In this document: positions 28,550 to 38,139 of the stretch, one piece after another
Position numbering within the stretch: the first letter of the stretch is position 1
How the letters are laid out: each line of letters begins with the position of its first letter
Source: Thermoplasma sp.
Lineage (GTDB): Archaea; Thermoplasmatota; Thermoplasmata; Thermoplasmatales; Thermoplasmataceae
Length of the DNA stretch: 60,280 nucleotides
Direction of reading: 5' to 3'
Assembly: GCF_008709555.1 (NCBI RefSeq)
Contig: NZ_VYIJ01000009.1
Location: 1 to 60,280 of the forward strand
Notes under the pieces: model-generated
The model's database searches: none
The model's input: the letters and a program-made list of their open reading frames with translations, nothing else
What the model was told of the DNA's origin: nothing
Program-made: the position numbers and the translations under genes

Positions 28550-30922
28550 ATGGACATAGATATAAATCAGATGGAAGAGAAATGGATAAAATACTGGGAC
28601 GATAATGATGTTTACAGGTTTGAGCCCGCTGACCGAGACAGGGTATTCGCCATAGATACCCCGCCACCAACAGTATCCGGCAAGATGCACATGGGCCACT
28701 CATTCTCATACCCGCATCTCGATTTCATAGCGAGGTATAAGCGCATGCGGGGTTACCATGTGTTCTTCCCATGGGGCTTTGACGACAACGGCCTTCCGAC
28801 TGAGAGATATGTTGAGAAGGAGACGGGAGTAAAGCCAACCGACAGCAACGTTGAAGAATTCATAAGGTTGTGCAGGGAGATAAGCGAGACCAGTGAAAAG
28901 AGCCTCCTTGAGGGATGGAAACGGATAGGGATGAGCTGCTATTTCAAAGATTATTACGTTACAAGCTCTCCTGAATCTATAAGGATATCACAATCGATGT
29001 TCCTTGACCTGGTCAGAAAGGGGCGGGTATACAGGGACCTCGCGCCTTCAATACGCTGCCCAACATGCAAGACATCGATATCGCAGATAGAGATGAAGGA
29101 CCAGGAGATGCACACCAAACTCGTATACATTAATTTCAGTGTCGAGGGAAGGCCGCTGACCATAGCTACCACAAGGCCGGAGATGCTCGGATCCTGTGTT
29201 GCAGTGTTCGTTAACCCTGAAGATGCCAGGTACAGGGATCTTATAGGGAAAGAGGCCACCGTGCCGGTGTTCGGCAACCGTGTTAAGGTTATGACCGATG
29301 GATCCGTTGACATGAACTTTGGAACCGGCGCAGAGATGGTGTGCACCTTCGGCGATCAGAATGACCTCGACCTCTGGAAGAAATACAATCTGCCACTGAA
29401 GATGAGCATCGACAGGGATGGCCGGATGACCGATGAGGCCGGCCCATTGAAGGGTATGACCATACCTGACGCGAGAAAGCGGATCATAGAAATTCTCAGG
29501 GATGAAGGATACGTGGTGAAGGAGGAGAACATAAAGCACTCTGTGAATACGCACGAGAGGTGCGGCACGCCGATAGAGATATTCATAGAGAAGCAGTGGT
29601 TCATAAAGTACCTGGACATGAAGGACGCGTTTATCGAGAACGGCCGCAGGATAGAGTGGATACCTGATTATATGCGCGTAAGATATGAGAACTGGGTCAA
29701 CGGTCTCAAGTGGGACTGGCTCATATCAAGGCAGAGGTACTATGGTGTTCCATTTCCAGTATGGTACTGTGCGGACTGTGGCAACACAATATACGCGGAT
29801 GAGGCGGATCTTCCGGTTGATCCCAGGATACAGAAACCAGATAAGAGATGCGATAAGTGCGGATCGACCAACCTCGTGCCTGAACGTGATGTGATGGATA
29901 CCTGGGCTACGTCCTCTCTAACGCCAAGGATCGCCCTGACGCACTTCGGCCTCTTCGACAGGTACTATCCAGAGGATCTCAGGGGGCAGGGCCATGACAT
30001 AATATCATTCTGGGCTTTCACGACCATAGCCAGGTCAAAGATACACGATGACAGGATACCCTGGTACAAACTCATGATAAGCGGCAATGTCTACGACATG
30101 TACGGAGAAAAGATGAGCAAGAGCAAGGGAAACATAGTCGATATATACAGCGTTATAGATAAATATGGGGCTGACGCACTGCGTTTCTGGGCCTCAACCG
30201 TGTCCCAGGGAGACGACATAAGGATCAAGGAACAGGACTTCACAAGGGGGCGCAGGACTGTCATAAAGATGTACAACGCGAAGAAGCTCATCGACATACT
30301 GAAGGGGGACAGGAAAATACGGATGTTCCAGGATGTCTCAAATCCAGTGAACAGATGGATACTGACTGAGGAGTCCAGGGCAATGGAGGCCATAACATCG
30401 CATATGGAGAACTACGAGGTTTCAAAGGCGAGGACCTTGCTGGATACCTTCTTCTGGAACGTGTTCTGCGACAATTATCTTGAGATGATAAAGCCAATCG
30501 TACAGAAGTCTTCGGAATCCGGGCGCAGCGATGACGTTGATGAAACATTATACACCGCATCCAAGGTAATGATGGACGTGGCAAAGGCCTATGCTCCGAT
30601 TATGCCGTTCATATCCGAGGAGATATACCAGACTCTTGATTTTCCTGGAAAGAAGATCAGCGTGCATGTTGATTCATGGCCAGAGGAAAAACGCAGGTAT
30701 GGTGATGCAGAAGAGGTCTCATACATAGTGAGCGTGATCGACGCCATAAGATCTGCAAAATCAGCTGCCAAGGTCTCAGTTGGGACCAGGGTGAAAATCG
30801 CTTCGATAAAGGGGAGGAAGGCTGAGATAGAGAAATATCGCGATCTGATCTCTGGAATGCTGAGGATAGATCAGCTTGAAATCATGGATGGGGAGGCCGT
30901 GGAGGCCACGGTGATTCCATGA
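28550..30922 (+). CDS. valS: Valyl-tRNA synthetase
   Basis: A 790-residue class I synthetase of the shorter archaeal ValRS type. PPTVSGKMHMGH is the HIGH motif with the Val-specific context, PWGFDDNGLPTERYV follows, an editing domain contains TTRPEMLGSCVAV, a zinc-knuckle pair is CADCGN...CDKCGS, and EKMSKSKGN is the KMSKS loop near residue 525. The tRNA anticodon-binding region is alpha-helical as expected. It charges tRNA-Val and edits Thr. MobB follows 7 bases later on the same strand. Confidence 0.95.
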   Translation: MDIDINQMEEKWIKYWDDNDVYRFEPADRDRVFAIDTPPPTVSGKMHMGHSFSYPHLDFIARYKRMRGYHVFFPWGFDDNGLPTERYVEKETGVKPTDSNVEEFIRLCREISETSEKSLLEGWKRIGMSCYFKDYYVTSSPESIRISQSMFLDLVRKGRVYRDLAPSIRCPTCKTSISQIEMKDQEMHTKLVYINFSVEGRPLTIATTRPEMLGSCVAVFVNPEDARYRDLIGKEATVPVFGNRVKVMTDGSVDMNFGTGAEMVCTFGDQNDLDLWKKYNLPLKMSIDRDGRMTDEAGPLKGMTIPDARKRIIEILRDEGYVVKEENIKHSVNTHERCGTPIEIFIEKQWFIKYLDMKDAFIENGRRIEWIPDYMRVRYENWVNGLKWDWLISRQRYYGVPFPVWYCADCGNTIYADEADLPVDPRIQKPDKRCDKCGSTNLVPERDVMDTWATSSLTPRIALTHFGLFDRYYPEDLRGQGHDIISFWAFTTIARSKIHDDRIPWYKLMISGNVYDMYGEKMSKSKGNIVDIYSVIDKYGADALRFWASTVSQGDDIRIKEQDFTRGRRTVIKMYNAKKLIDILKGDRKIRMFQDVSNPVNRWILTEESRAMEAITSHMENYEVSKARTLLDTFFWNVFCDNYLEMIKPIVQKSSESGRSDDVDETLYTASKVMMDVAKAYAPIMPFISEEIYQTLDFPGKKISVHVDSWPEEKRRYGDAEEVSYIVSVIDAIRSAKSAAKVSVGTRVKIASIKGRKAEIEKYRDLISGMLRIDQLEIMDGEAVEATVIP

Positions 30923-30929
30923 TGTTAGC

Positions 30930-31394
30930 ATGAAGGTGTTCTCCTTTTTCGGTTCCTCCTCGTCTGGAAAGACAACGGTCATCGAAACGCTGATACGTAC
31001 GCTGCGCGATAAATACAAAATAGCGTATATAAAAAACATACCGCATGACAATCTTGACCTCGATACGCAGGGCAAGGACACTTGGAGAGCAGAGAATGCA
31101 GGATCCTACGAGACGATAGCTCTCTCGCCGACAAGGACATACAGGCTCACCAGGAAGAGAAGCGATATCGACGAGATCCTTGCATCGCTCGACTCTGATA
31201 TCGTTTTCATCGAGGGCTTCGGTGGTTACGCTCGTTCGATAAAATTCCTTGTGATCGGCGATGAATCCTTCCTCAGATTCTCGCATGACTTCGTGATAAG
31301 AGCCAATAATTCCACGTATTCTGGAGATGCCATAATATTTCCGGAAGAAGCATCACGCATAGCGGACATAATAGAAGGACGTGCTTCCTCATAA
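30930..31394 (+). CDS. mobB: MobB-like molybdopterin-guanine dinucleotide GTPase
   Basis: A 154-residue P-loop protein of the MobB family. FFGSSSSGKTTVIETLIRTL is the Walker A region, HDNLDLDTQGKDTWRAENAG is the family signature, and IVFIEGFGG is the Walker B-like strand. It aids formation of the guanine-dinucleotide form of the molybdenum cofactor, which the formate-dehydrogenase-like enzyme at 22.5-24.5 kb would need. It is probably cotranscribed with valS, which is functionally unrelated. Confidence 0.8.
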   Translation: MKVFSFFGSSSSGKTTVIETLIRTLRDKYKIAYIKNIPHDNLDLDTQGKDTWRAENAGSYETIALSPTRTYRLTRKRSDIDEILASLDSDIVFIEGFGGYARSIKFLVIGDESFLRFSHDFVIRANNSTYSGDAIIFPEEASRIADIIEGRASS

Positions 31395-31487
31395 TAGAAC
31401 AGGAATCCCTGCAATCGTTCTTGCATTAGTTTTCAAGTGGAAACAAAAACATTGTATAATACCTTCGTTATAGGACACGGATAAGAC

Positions 31488-32192
31488 ATGGCGGATGAGT
31501 TTAAGCTCAATAACAAGGAACAGCGTGCCGATGAATACAATGAGAGGGGCATATCGTATTTCAATATCAACAAGTATGATAAGGCCGTTGAGGAGTTCAG
31601 CAAGGCCATAGAGATAATTCCAGACGATCCTGACCTGTACCACAACAGGGGGATGGCCTACTATTCCATGAAGAAGTACGAGGAGGCTATCAAGGATCTG
31701 AAGAAGAGCATAAGCCTTGACAGTTCACAGCCAGACTACCACAACGTGCTCGGTTCTGTCTATGAGGACATGGGGCTTGTGGACAAGGCGATACAGGAGT
31801 TCACGGCAGCGATAAAGTTGGAGAACGATATACCGGATTATTACTACAACAGGGGCAACGCATACTGGAAGAAGGGCGATACAGAAAAGGCGCTTGAGGA
31901 CTATTCGAAGGCTGCTGATCTGGATTCAACCGATCAGATATTCGTGTACAAGAAATACGAGGCGCTGATGGATCTTGGCAGGCTGGAGGACGCGCTCGCC
32001 ACAGCTGAGAAAGCCATAAAGATCGTACCGGCAAACTACAACTACCTGCTTATGAAGGCTGACGTGCTCATAAGGATGGGAAGAAAGGATGAGGCTTCAG
32101 CGGTGCTGGAGGAGGTTGAGAAGCTCGATCCAGGAAATCAGGAGGCCGAAAGGCTCAGAAAGATGATAATGCAGGGGGATACTGTGCGCTGA
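31488..32192 (+). CDS. TPR-repeat protein
   Basis: A 234-residue soluble protein made almost wholly of about six tetratricopeptide repeats (for example YNERGISYFNINKYDKAVEEFSKAI, shortened here: each repeat shows the W/Y-LG-Y-A-F-A-P pattern). It ends with an acidic helix. TPR proteins act as scaffolds; no enzyme domain or membrane segment is present, so the partner is unknown. A TTGTATAATAC TATA-like box lies about 35 bases upstream. Confidence 0.85.
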   Translation: MADEFKLNNKEQRADEYNERGISYFNINKYDKAVEEFSKAIEIIPDDPDLYHNRGMAYYSMKKYEEAIKDLKKSISLDSSQPDYHNVLGSVYEDMGLVDKAIQEFTAAIKLENDIPDYYYNRGNAYWKKGDTEKALEDYSKAADLDSTDQIFVYKKYEALMDLGRLEDALATAEKAIKIVPANYNYLLMKADVLIRMGRKDEASAVLEEVEKLDPGNQEAERLRKMIMQGDTVR

Positions 32193-32241
32193 CGTTAACG
32201 CTAGGCCTTTTTGCCATTTGAACGTATTTTTGAAAAAAAAG

Positions 32242-33021
32242 TTATCCTTCCTCCCTGTATGTGTCGTTGTCCTCTCCACCGGTGAAGTAGAGCGCCATCT
32301 GAGAGTATATATCCTCGAAGCCGAATGAGTCCTTCGAAGATACCGGATAGATCTTTGTCATGATGTTGCTCTCCTTGAACGCTTCGAGTATTCCAATGAA
32401 GTAGTCCTTCTCCATCTGCCCCTTTTCCTCCATGAATGCATCGTTGAGCAGATCCGGGGATGATTCCCATTTCTTTACCTCCTGTATGTCCTCGTCCGAA
32501 ACGAGGTCTATCTTGTTCAGGACGAACATCATTGGCCTGAAGAACCTTGAGAAAACTGAAGCGTAAAGCATCTTCTGTGCTATGAAGCCGGATGGATAGG
32601 TCGAAAGAGGCGCATCGGCTATGTAGGCCATCATTGACCTCTGGCCTGATACCTTCTCCACGATTTCAGTCGACGATGTCCTGAAGGTGAACAGCTCTAT
32701 CTGGCCCGGCGTGTCCACTATGACGTAGTAATCATCGAGATCTTCAAGAAACTCCGTTATCTTGTCTGCGTAGCTCACTATCATATCTGCAGCAACTATC
32801 TGCGATCCGTTCGGCCCAAGATTGTAATCTGACATTATGGAGTCAAGGGATATGTATTCCCTTATATCAAAATCAGGTTCGTATGGCAGATAGTCCGCAC
32901 CCGGATCAAGATTTATTATGGCAGAGTCAAACTCCATGTGCTTCAGCCATTCATTCAGCGATCCGGAGAATGTTGATTTGCCTGTACCTGCAGGACCAAC
33001 AACGTAAAGTGCACCTATCAT
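32242..33021 (-). CDS. GPN-loop GTPase
   Basis: A 259-residue P-loop GTPase. VVGPAGTGKSTFS is Walker A, LDPGADYLPYEPDFDIREYI is the switch I region, YNLGPNGSQI holds the GPN tripeptide that defines the family, VDTPGQIELF is Walker B, and LNKIDLVSD is the base-recognition motif. Eukaryotic members help RNA polymerase II assembly; archaeal PAB0955-like proteins are homodimers of less clear role. ATG 33021 is preferred to an in-frame TTG at 33036 that overlaps the upstream polymerase gene; the ATG comes right after the polymerase stop. Confidence 0.9.
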   Translation of the reverse strand: MIGALYVVGPAGTGKSTFSGSLNEWLKHMEFDSAIINLDPGADYLPYEPDFDIREYISLDSIMSDYNLGPNGSQIVAADMIVSYADKITEFLEDLDDYYVIVDTPGQIELFTFRTSSTEIVEKVSGQRSMMAYIADAPLSTYPSGFIAQKMLYASVFSRFFRPMMFVLNKIDLVSDEDIQEVKKWESSPDLLNDAFMEEKGQMEKDYFIGILEAFKESNIMTKIYPVSSKDSFGFEDIYSQMALYFTGGEDNDTYREEG

Positions 33022-33022
33022 A

Positions 33023-36000
33023 TCAGTACATATCAAGGCCGGTTATTTTAACTTCTTTGGCCTCTGGCTTCTCATCATCCTCCTCCGTGTCAGGAAACGT
33101 CTCCTTTATTGTCCTTGCCAGGTTGTCTATTCTTGCCCTCAGATAATCTGGAAGCCTGTAGTTCTCGGCTATCTTCAGTGTCTCATTGAGGTACTTGACA
33201 ACGCTTCCCTTGTGTATGGTCAGCGTCAGGCTTGTGGATCCGCACTTCTGGCATCTGCCCGACAGCGGAATCCTGCGATACTTTGCGTTGCACTTAGTGC
33301 ACCTGAACTCCTGGGAGAAGAACCTCCTGAAGTTTCCATACATATCCGGCAGGAAATGCGTCGATATGACCCTTGCAGCCACATCATCCGCATCGACCGC
33401 CCGGAGCTTCTTTGCGAGGCCAAGCTGCTCGTTTATCTTCTCGTCCATGGTTCCAAGTGTCTTATACGATGACACGAGAACGCCGCTGTTTATATCCGAG
33501 GTCTCCATCGTGTAAGATGAACCCATATACGTACCCGTCTTCTTTATCCTCACCTTCATGGTCATCATTGTATCCTCTATTTCGGACGGTGAGGCATGAC
33601 GCTCCGCAGCCTCATAGAAAGGCAGAGGATAGCGTGAAAGCGTGTCCACATTAAGTGCCTCCTTATCTATTTCGTCTGGGTTTATGAGCACGGACAGAAC
33701 CAGCGGTGCGTCCATAAGGCCCCCGCGCGTCGATGGCAGGTATCTGGCAGAGAAGTTGAGGAAACCGTCCATGAGCAGCATCACGCTGTCCTCATCGCCG
33801 TCACAGTTTCTCCTCTTGGCAGCATGGAAGAACGGATGCGCGTAGAACGCGTTAACATCGCTGAAACCTATGATCCTTCCCACGACGCCGCCAGACGTGT
33901 GCGGGGCCAGGCCTATCACCAGGTGACCTATCAGGTCCTCCTCGCTGTCCAGAGAGTAGAACGGGGGCATGTTGTAGTATTTGACCAGCAGATCATCAAC
34001 GAATTTCGATACGTTGAACAGGTACTTCGCTGCTTTCCTCGGTATTATGACATCCTGCGGGAACAGCTCATTTACGTCCTTGACCGCATAACCGAGATCG
34101 AAGAGGGTCTTTTCGTCTATGCCGATCTCACTGTACCTGAAGTGCGTGATTGGGATATCCGACATATCGAAGCGGCAGGTGCCGTCCTTGTTTACAGAAA
34201 TGTCATGAATGGCCCTGAGTATACCCTTTTCTATGGGTTCAGCAACCTTCTCCCTTGACATGAGCTTCTTCACGCCCTTGAACTCCTTGAGGTCGTCAAG
34301 GGATATGCCGAGCACAGATTCAGCCCTCTTAAGTATCGACTCCAGATCTATGCTTGCCGTCTTCTCGCCAACGGGGGAGCAGTGGCCGCCGCATCTCGGA
34401 CAGACAGGCGTTGGCGTCTCGAATCCGCATGAATTGCACCTGTAGAAGAAAACCTCTGCCCTGTAGCTTCCCTCGCTGTTCCTGTTCGCACCCAGTATGG
34501 AACGTCTGGCCTCTCCATAGCTTTCCACAGGGAACAGCGAATGCACCATGGGCTTCATCTTCCTGTCCCCTGCCTTCTCCGGCCTTCCAAGCCTTGAACC
34601 AACCCTCGTCGGCGCCCTGGGCTTTATGATGAGGCCTGAGAGGTAGTTCACGGTCTCCAGCACACTGCTCTTTCTCTCATACTTTCTTGCCAGCACGATC
34701 GATCCGCCTGAGACGTCGTATCCCAGGGAAACCAGAATAGGATAGTAATCCCTTATCAGCAGGTATTCGCCCGATCTCCTGAACTGGACGCCAAGCCTTA
34801 TGAATACGTCTGAAGCCTCGTATGGCACCTGCACGCCATCCCCCGTAATCTTCCATTCCCGCACATTCCTGACAAGAAATTCCAGATCTTCAAAGGATAT
34901 GTCATGCCAGTAATAATCGTAGTCCGGGTGAAGCGGTATACCGTACTTTCTCGATATCTCCACCGCTGAGAACTGATCTATGTGGTCAGCGCGGACGCCA
35001 TCCGGCAGGTACTGCTCCCACCATTCAACGGTGAATGAGGGCGTGGGAAGCGGGTAGTTGTTCTCAAGAAAGTCTCCATAGGCTATCAGTATCTCGCCGG
35101 CATCCGTTATCTCCACGATGTCCTCGTACACCTCCCTGGCCTTCTCCATATCGTTTATCCTGACATGGTCTCCGTTCTTAAGGAGCACCGTTGGGCCGTC
35201 TATAGTATCGCATGGAGTAACGGCCGCAGCCTTGCCGGGGAGTTCAACCTTTATCTGCGATCCTATCGCTATGAACTTCCCCATGATGTACATGGTCGCA
35301 GGGTTAAGCGAGGCTGCGGCAAGACCGTTCACCCTGCTCCTTCCGTACCTGAGCCTGAATCCGCCAGGCCTTGACGGATGTGAGAATACCGGCCTGCCTG
35401 CAACTATATCCTTCAGGAACTTGTCCGATTTCTTCGAGGTCTTTCCCTCTGCTTTCCCACCGAGGTTCGCCAGGAAGTTCCAGTCATCCAGATGCATTGA
35501 ACTGGTGTACTTCAGTATCTTTCTCGCCTTCTGCACAAGGCCTTCGCAGAGCACAAGGCACATTCCGCCGCGTATCCTGTTCGTCTTTATCCTCTCCATG
35601 TCCCTGTGCCCCGACACCTCCTCCTCTTCGCTTCCCTCCCCGTCTATGCAGATCGGAGAGTTCCTAACAACAAGCTTTATCTCTTCCGGTGTGGGCATGT
35701 ACTGTAGATGTTTTATTCGATCGTAGCTTTCGATCTCCTCTATGTATCTCTCTATCTCATCCTCCGTGGGCTGGAAGCGCGATATTCCGAGTTCCCTCCT
35801 CACAACGTCGCCTATGAGCACGCTCAGAGCCTGCGCCGTTCCACCTGCACCACGGATGGGCCCAGCGTATGATATACCGACGTATTCGCTTCCGTCCTGG
35901 TTCTTGCCTATATATACGTCAGCTATCCCCTCGAGAGGCGCCACCAGAATGCCCTCTGTCAGAATGGCAAGCCCAACCCTGATGGCCTTATCGAGGGCCT

Positions 36001-36283
36001 CCTTCCTGTTATCCCTGAACATTGAGGCGATGCGCCTGGACATCTCCAGCGATACCTCTTCCCTCGACATCCTGCTGCTGAGATCCCTAATCTCCTGCGC
36101 TATACCCTTTATGCCTATGAGCGCCTCTATCCTTTCGGCCATATCAGACGCAAGAGGTATCTCGACATGATCTGAAACGTCAAGGCCCTTGGCCCTGGCT
36201 TCCTGAGCCACATTGTAGGCCTGCCTGACCCTCTCGGATATATATTGCCTGTACCCTTCGAGATCGAAAACATTCTGGGACAT
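33023..36283 (-). CDS. polC: DNA polymerase D large subunit DP2
   Basis: A 1086-residue DP2, the catalytic subunit of the archaeal replicative DNA polymerase II. The catalytic loop is RRNCDGDEDS with the essential Asp residues. Zinc modules are CNSCGFETPTPVCPRCGGHC in the middle and CTKCNAKYRRI...CQKCG near the C-terminus. GISYAGPIRGAGGTAQAL near residue 140 is the family N-terminal mark. No intein interrupts the catalytic region, unlike some archaeal homologues. ATG 36283 is used; the frame also offers TTG two codons upstream. The small subunit DP1 is not in this window. Confidence 0.95.
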   Translation of the reverse strand: MSQNVFDLEGYRQYISERVRQAYNVAQEARAKGLDVSDHVEIPLASDMAERIEALIGIKGIAQEIRDLSSRMSREEVSLEMSRRIASMFRDNRKEALDKAIRVGLAILTEGILVAPLEGIADVYIGKNQDGSEYVGISYAGPIRGAGGTAQALSVLIGDVVRRELGISRFQPTEDEIERYIEEIESYDRIKHLQYMPTPEEIKLVVRNSPICIDGEGSEEEEVSGHRDMERIKTNRIRGGMCLVLCEGLVQKARKILKYTSSMHLDDWNFLANLGGKAEGKTSKKSDKFLKDIVAGRPVFSHPSRPGGFRLRYGRSRVNGLAAASLNPATMYIMGKFIAIGSQIKVELPGKAAAVTPCDTIDGPTVLLKNGDHVRINDMEKAREVYEDIVEITDAGEILIAYGDFLENNYPLPTPSFTVEWWEQYLPDGVRADHIDQFSAVEISRKYGIPLHPDYDYYWHDISFEDLEFLVRNVREWKITGDGVQVPYEASDVFIRLGVQFRRSGEYLLIRDYYPILVSLGYDVSGGSIVLARKYERKSSVLETVNYLSGLIIKPRAPTRVGSRLGRPEKAGDRKMKPMVHSLFPVESYGEARRSILGANRNSEGSYRAEVFFYRCNSCGFETPTPVCPRCGGHCSPVGEKTASIDLESILKRAESVLGISLDDLKEFKGVKKLMSREKVAEPIEKGILRAIHDISVNKDGTCRFDMSDIPITHFRYSEIGIDEKTLFDLGYAVKDVNELFPQDVIIPRKAAKYLFNVSKFVDDLLVKYYNMPPFYSLDSEEDLIGHLVIGLAPHTSGGVVGRIIGFSDVNAFYAHPFFHAAKRRNCDGDEDSVMLLMDGFLNFSARYLPSTRGGLMDAPLVLSVLINPDEIDKEALNVDTLSRYPLPFYEAAERHASPSEIEDTMMTMKVRIKKTGTYMGSSYTMETSDINSGVLVSSYKTLGTMDEKINEQLGLAKKLRAVDADDVAARVISTHFLPDMYGNFRRFFSQEFRCTKCNAKYRRIPLSGRCQKCGSTSLTLTIHKGSVVKYLNETLKIAENYRLPDYLRARIDNLARTIKETFPDTEEDDEKPEAKEVKITGLDMY

Positions 36284-36418
36284 CGTCAACTATCTGTAAA
36301 GAGAACAGGCATTAATAAAAATGATCTGGGTTCATAAGGCATGGCTTCCATTCCGACTGATCTGCGGTTTTGCAGAAGCCAACGAAAATATGTATTAACT
36401 ATCATATCATGATCATGC

Positions 36419-36943
36419 ATGGCTGATCTGTCTGAGCTGTTGATGATGGAGCATTCTGCCATAAGGATTCTTTCCAGGGTATCTTACGGTAAGGATTCGC
36501 TTGAAGCTTTCGAGGACTTCAACGATTACCTTGTGAAGGATCACGTGGAGGTTGAGGAGAGGATTCTTTTCCCTGTCATCGTCGATTTTGAATGGAATGA
36601 CCGCAGGGATTTCGAGCAGACAGTAAACAGGATAAAGGCGGACCACAGGCTCATAGAGACCCTGGCTGACAATATGCTGAAATGGAAGAGATCGGGCAAC
36701 GATGACCTTTACGATCTGAGGATGCCGCTGTTTTACAAGACGCTGACGGATCATAACCTTTCTGAAGAGGATCAGATATTTCCGAGATGGAAAAAACTGG
36801 AGGCTGAGGACAGGAAAAGGGCGCTGAAGGAGGCAATGAGTATAATAGTGGAGACAGGCCTGGACAGATACTCAAGGAACACAGGCATTTCAAGGGAGTT
36901 CCTGGCCTATATGGATCCGGGAGGAAGTGGAAGTATCCCATGA
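36419..36943 (+). CDS. Hemerythrin-like protein
   Basis: A 174-residue four-helix HHE protein. The diiron ligand pattern is visible as His12 (MMEHSAI), His42 and Glu46 (KDHVEVEER), His76 (KADHRLIE), His112 (LTDHNLSEED) and the nearby Glu. Such proteins bind O2, NO or iron. Its start follows a TATA-like TATTAACTATC in leaderless position. It is followed 88 bases later by a ferritin-like protein on the same strand, suggesting joint use in oxygen or iron handling. Confidence 0.8.
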   Translation: MADLSELLMMEHSAIRILSRVSYGKDSLEAFEDFNDYLVKDHVEVEERILFPVIVDFEWNDRRDFEQTVNRIKADHRLIETLADNMLKWKRSGNDDLYDLRMPLFYKTLTDHNLSEEDQIFPRWKKLEAEDRKRALKEAMSIIVETGLDRYSRNTGISREFLAYMDPGGSGSIP

Positions 36944-37031
36944 AGCATTGCCTCCTCCGACGCGATTGGCACTGAATTTAGTCTTCGTGGAAAATACGGC
37001 AGATATTTATGCCATCAGTGGATAACTTAGC

Positions 37032-37316
37032 ATGCCAAGATACGAGGTTTCGGAAGACCTGTCGGAGAGAATAAAGGATCTTAGCAGGGCAAGGCAGTCC
37101 CTCATAGAGGAGATAGAAGCGATGATGTTCTACGATGAGCGCGCGGATGCCACGAAGGATGCAGACCTGAAGCACATAATGGAACACAACAGGGATGATG
37201 AAAAGGAGCACGCCGTCCTGCTTCTTGAATGGATAAGAAGGCATGATCCGGCTCTGGACAAGGAGCTGCACGAGATCCTCTATTCAAACAAACCCATAAA
37301 AGATCTGGGAGACTGA
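37032..37316 (+). CDS. Encapsulated-ferritin-like (EncFtn) protein
   Basis: A 94-residue two-helix protein matching the EncFtn family I remember from encapsulin systems: RARQSLIEEIEAMMFYDERA with the first iron Glu, then EHNRDDEKEHAVLLLEWIRR with the E-x-x-H ligands, and DPALDKELHEILYSNKPI. EncFtn decamers oxidise Fe(II) at an inter-subunit site and normally need an encapsulin shell for storage. No shell gene lies within this window and the C-terminus (KDLGD) shows no clear shell-targeting peptide. Start ATG 37032 has no Shine-Dalgarno motif. Confidence 0.75.
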   Translation: MPRYEVSEDLSERIKDLSRARQSLIEEIEAMMFYDERADATKDADLKHIMEHNRDDEKEHAVLLLEWIRRHDPALDKELHEILYSNKPIKDLGD

Positions 37317-37342
37317 GGGGCAGTATTCAATATTTGAACTGA

Positions 37343-37405
37343 TTTTTATCCGCGTGTCGTTGAAGCAGGAAGAAGCTCCGAAGCTTCAGCTGAGGAGTAG
37401 CTCAC
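37343..37405 (+). repeat. Solo TnpB-type right end, copy A
   Basis: TTTATCCGCGTGTC, then GAAGCAGGAAGAAGCTCCG and AAGCTTCAGC, ending GAGGAGTAGCTCAC. The GAAGCTCCGAAGCTTC core forms a hairpin. Nearly identical to copy B at 51034-51090, including the 5' flank, and ends as in the composites and in the TnpB relic at 53.7 kb. The terminal CTCAC contains the stop codon of the regulator on the other strand. Confidence 0.6.
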
Positions 37406-38001
37406 ATATCCTCTATCTCTTCCTTTTCAACGTCTGAGATGTATTTCGTCGGGCATATCTTTATGTCGCAGTTGTTGCACAGGATCTGATCCACATCGGT
37501 GCTGACCCTGACTTCAAGAGACTTGACGCCATCGATCCTCCTTATCTGGTTCAGTATTTTCTCCGGGATCGGCCTGTAAAATATGATCCTTATGAAGCTC
37601 TCCTCCTGGCTGATGTTCCTTGAAAATACCTCCCTTATATAGCACCCGTACTTCGATATGGCATTGAATATCTCCCTGAAAACATAGGGGAAATGTCCGA
37701 GGCTTGTGTATGCGATCATTATCTGGTTTCCGGTCAGAAGAGCAACATCGGCGATATCGGCCATCGGTTTTATGGATAACATAACCTTCTTCAAGGAATC
37801 GTTTGATTCAACCATCTTTATGGTCTCGTAGACCGTCTTCCTGTTAACGTCGAATGCGTTCGCTATCTCGCTCACAGATATTTCAACGTCATTGGTGAAG
37901 AACCTGCCATCCCTTATTGATATGCCTGATCTGTAAAGTCCATCCACTATCCTCAGTTTTATCGGGTGTTCCTTGAAGTACTCGTCGAGGATAAGCAGCA
38001 T
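37402..38001 (-). CDS. HTH plus ACT-like transcription regulator with C-terminal Cys cluster
   Basis: A 199-residue protein. Residues about 45-75 form a helix-turn-helix (VSEIANAFDVNRKTVYETIK). Residues about 80-175 contain two beta-alpha-beta ACT-like units (VALLTGNQIMIAYTSLGHF and IRIIFYRPIPEKILNQIRRI). The end has CNNCDIKICPTKY, a compact C-x2-C-x4-C motif that could bind a metal or sense redox state. It resembles archaeal predicted regulators of amino-acid metabolism with ACT domains. The stop codon lies inside a transposon-end remnant, so the last residues may have been changed by the insertion. Confidence 0.7.
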   Translation of the reverse strand: MLLILDEYFKEHPIKLRIVDGLYRSGISIRDGRFFTNDVEISVSEIANAFDVNRKTVYETIKMVESNDSLKKVMLSIKPMADIADVALLTGNQIMIAYTSLGHFPYVFREIFNAISKYGCYIREVFSRNISQEESFIRIIFYRPIPEKILNQIRRIDGVKSLEVRVSTDVDQILCNNCDIKICPTKYISDVEKEEIEDM

Positions 38002-38139
38002 GCGTCTACATTTTGATTATGTATAAATAGGTATCCAAATCTGACCAGTCAAAAAATATGTGGAATACCGGTATCCGCGACAGCCACAATGTTGAATTTT
38101 TCACTGAGACGCCGAAAACCAACAGTACTTCTCTATACG

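Noticed and set aside
33023-36283. Intein in the DP2 gene
   Set aside because: The catalytic NCDGDED region is continuous and the protein has the intein-free length; no splicing-type Cys/His-Asn blocks seen.
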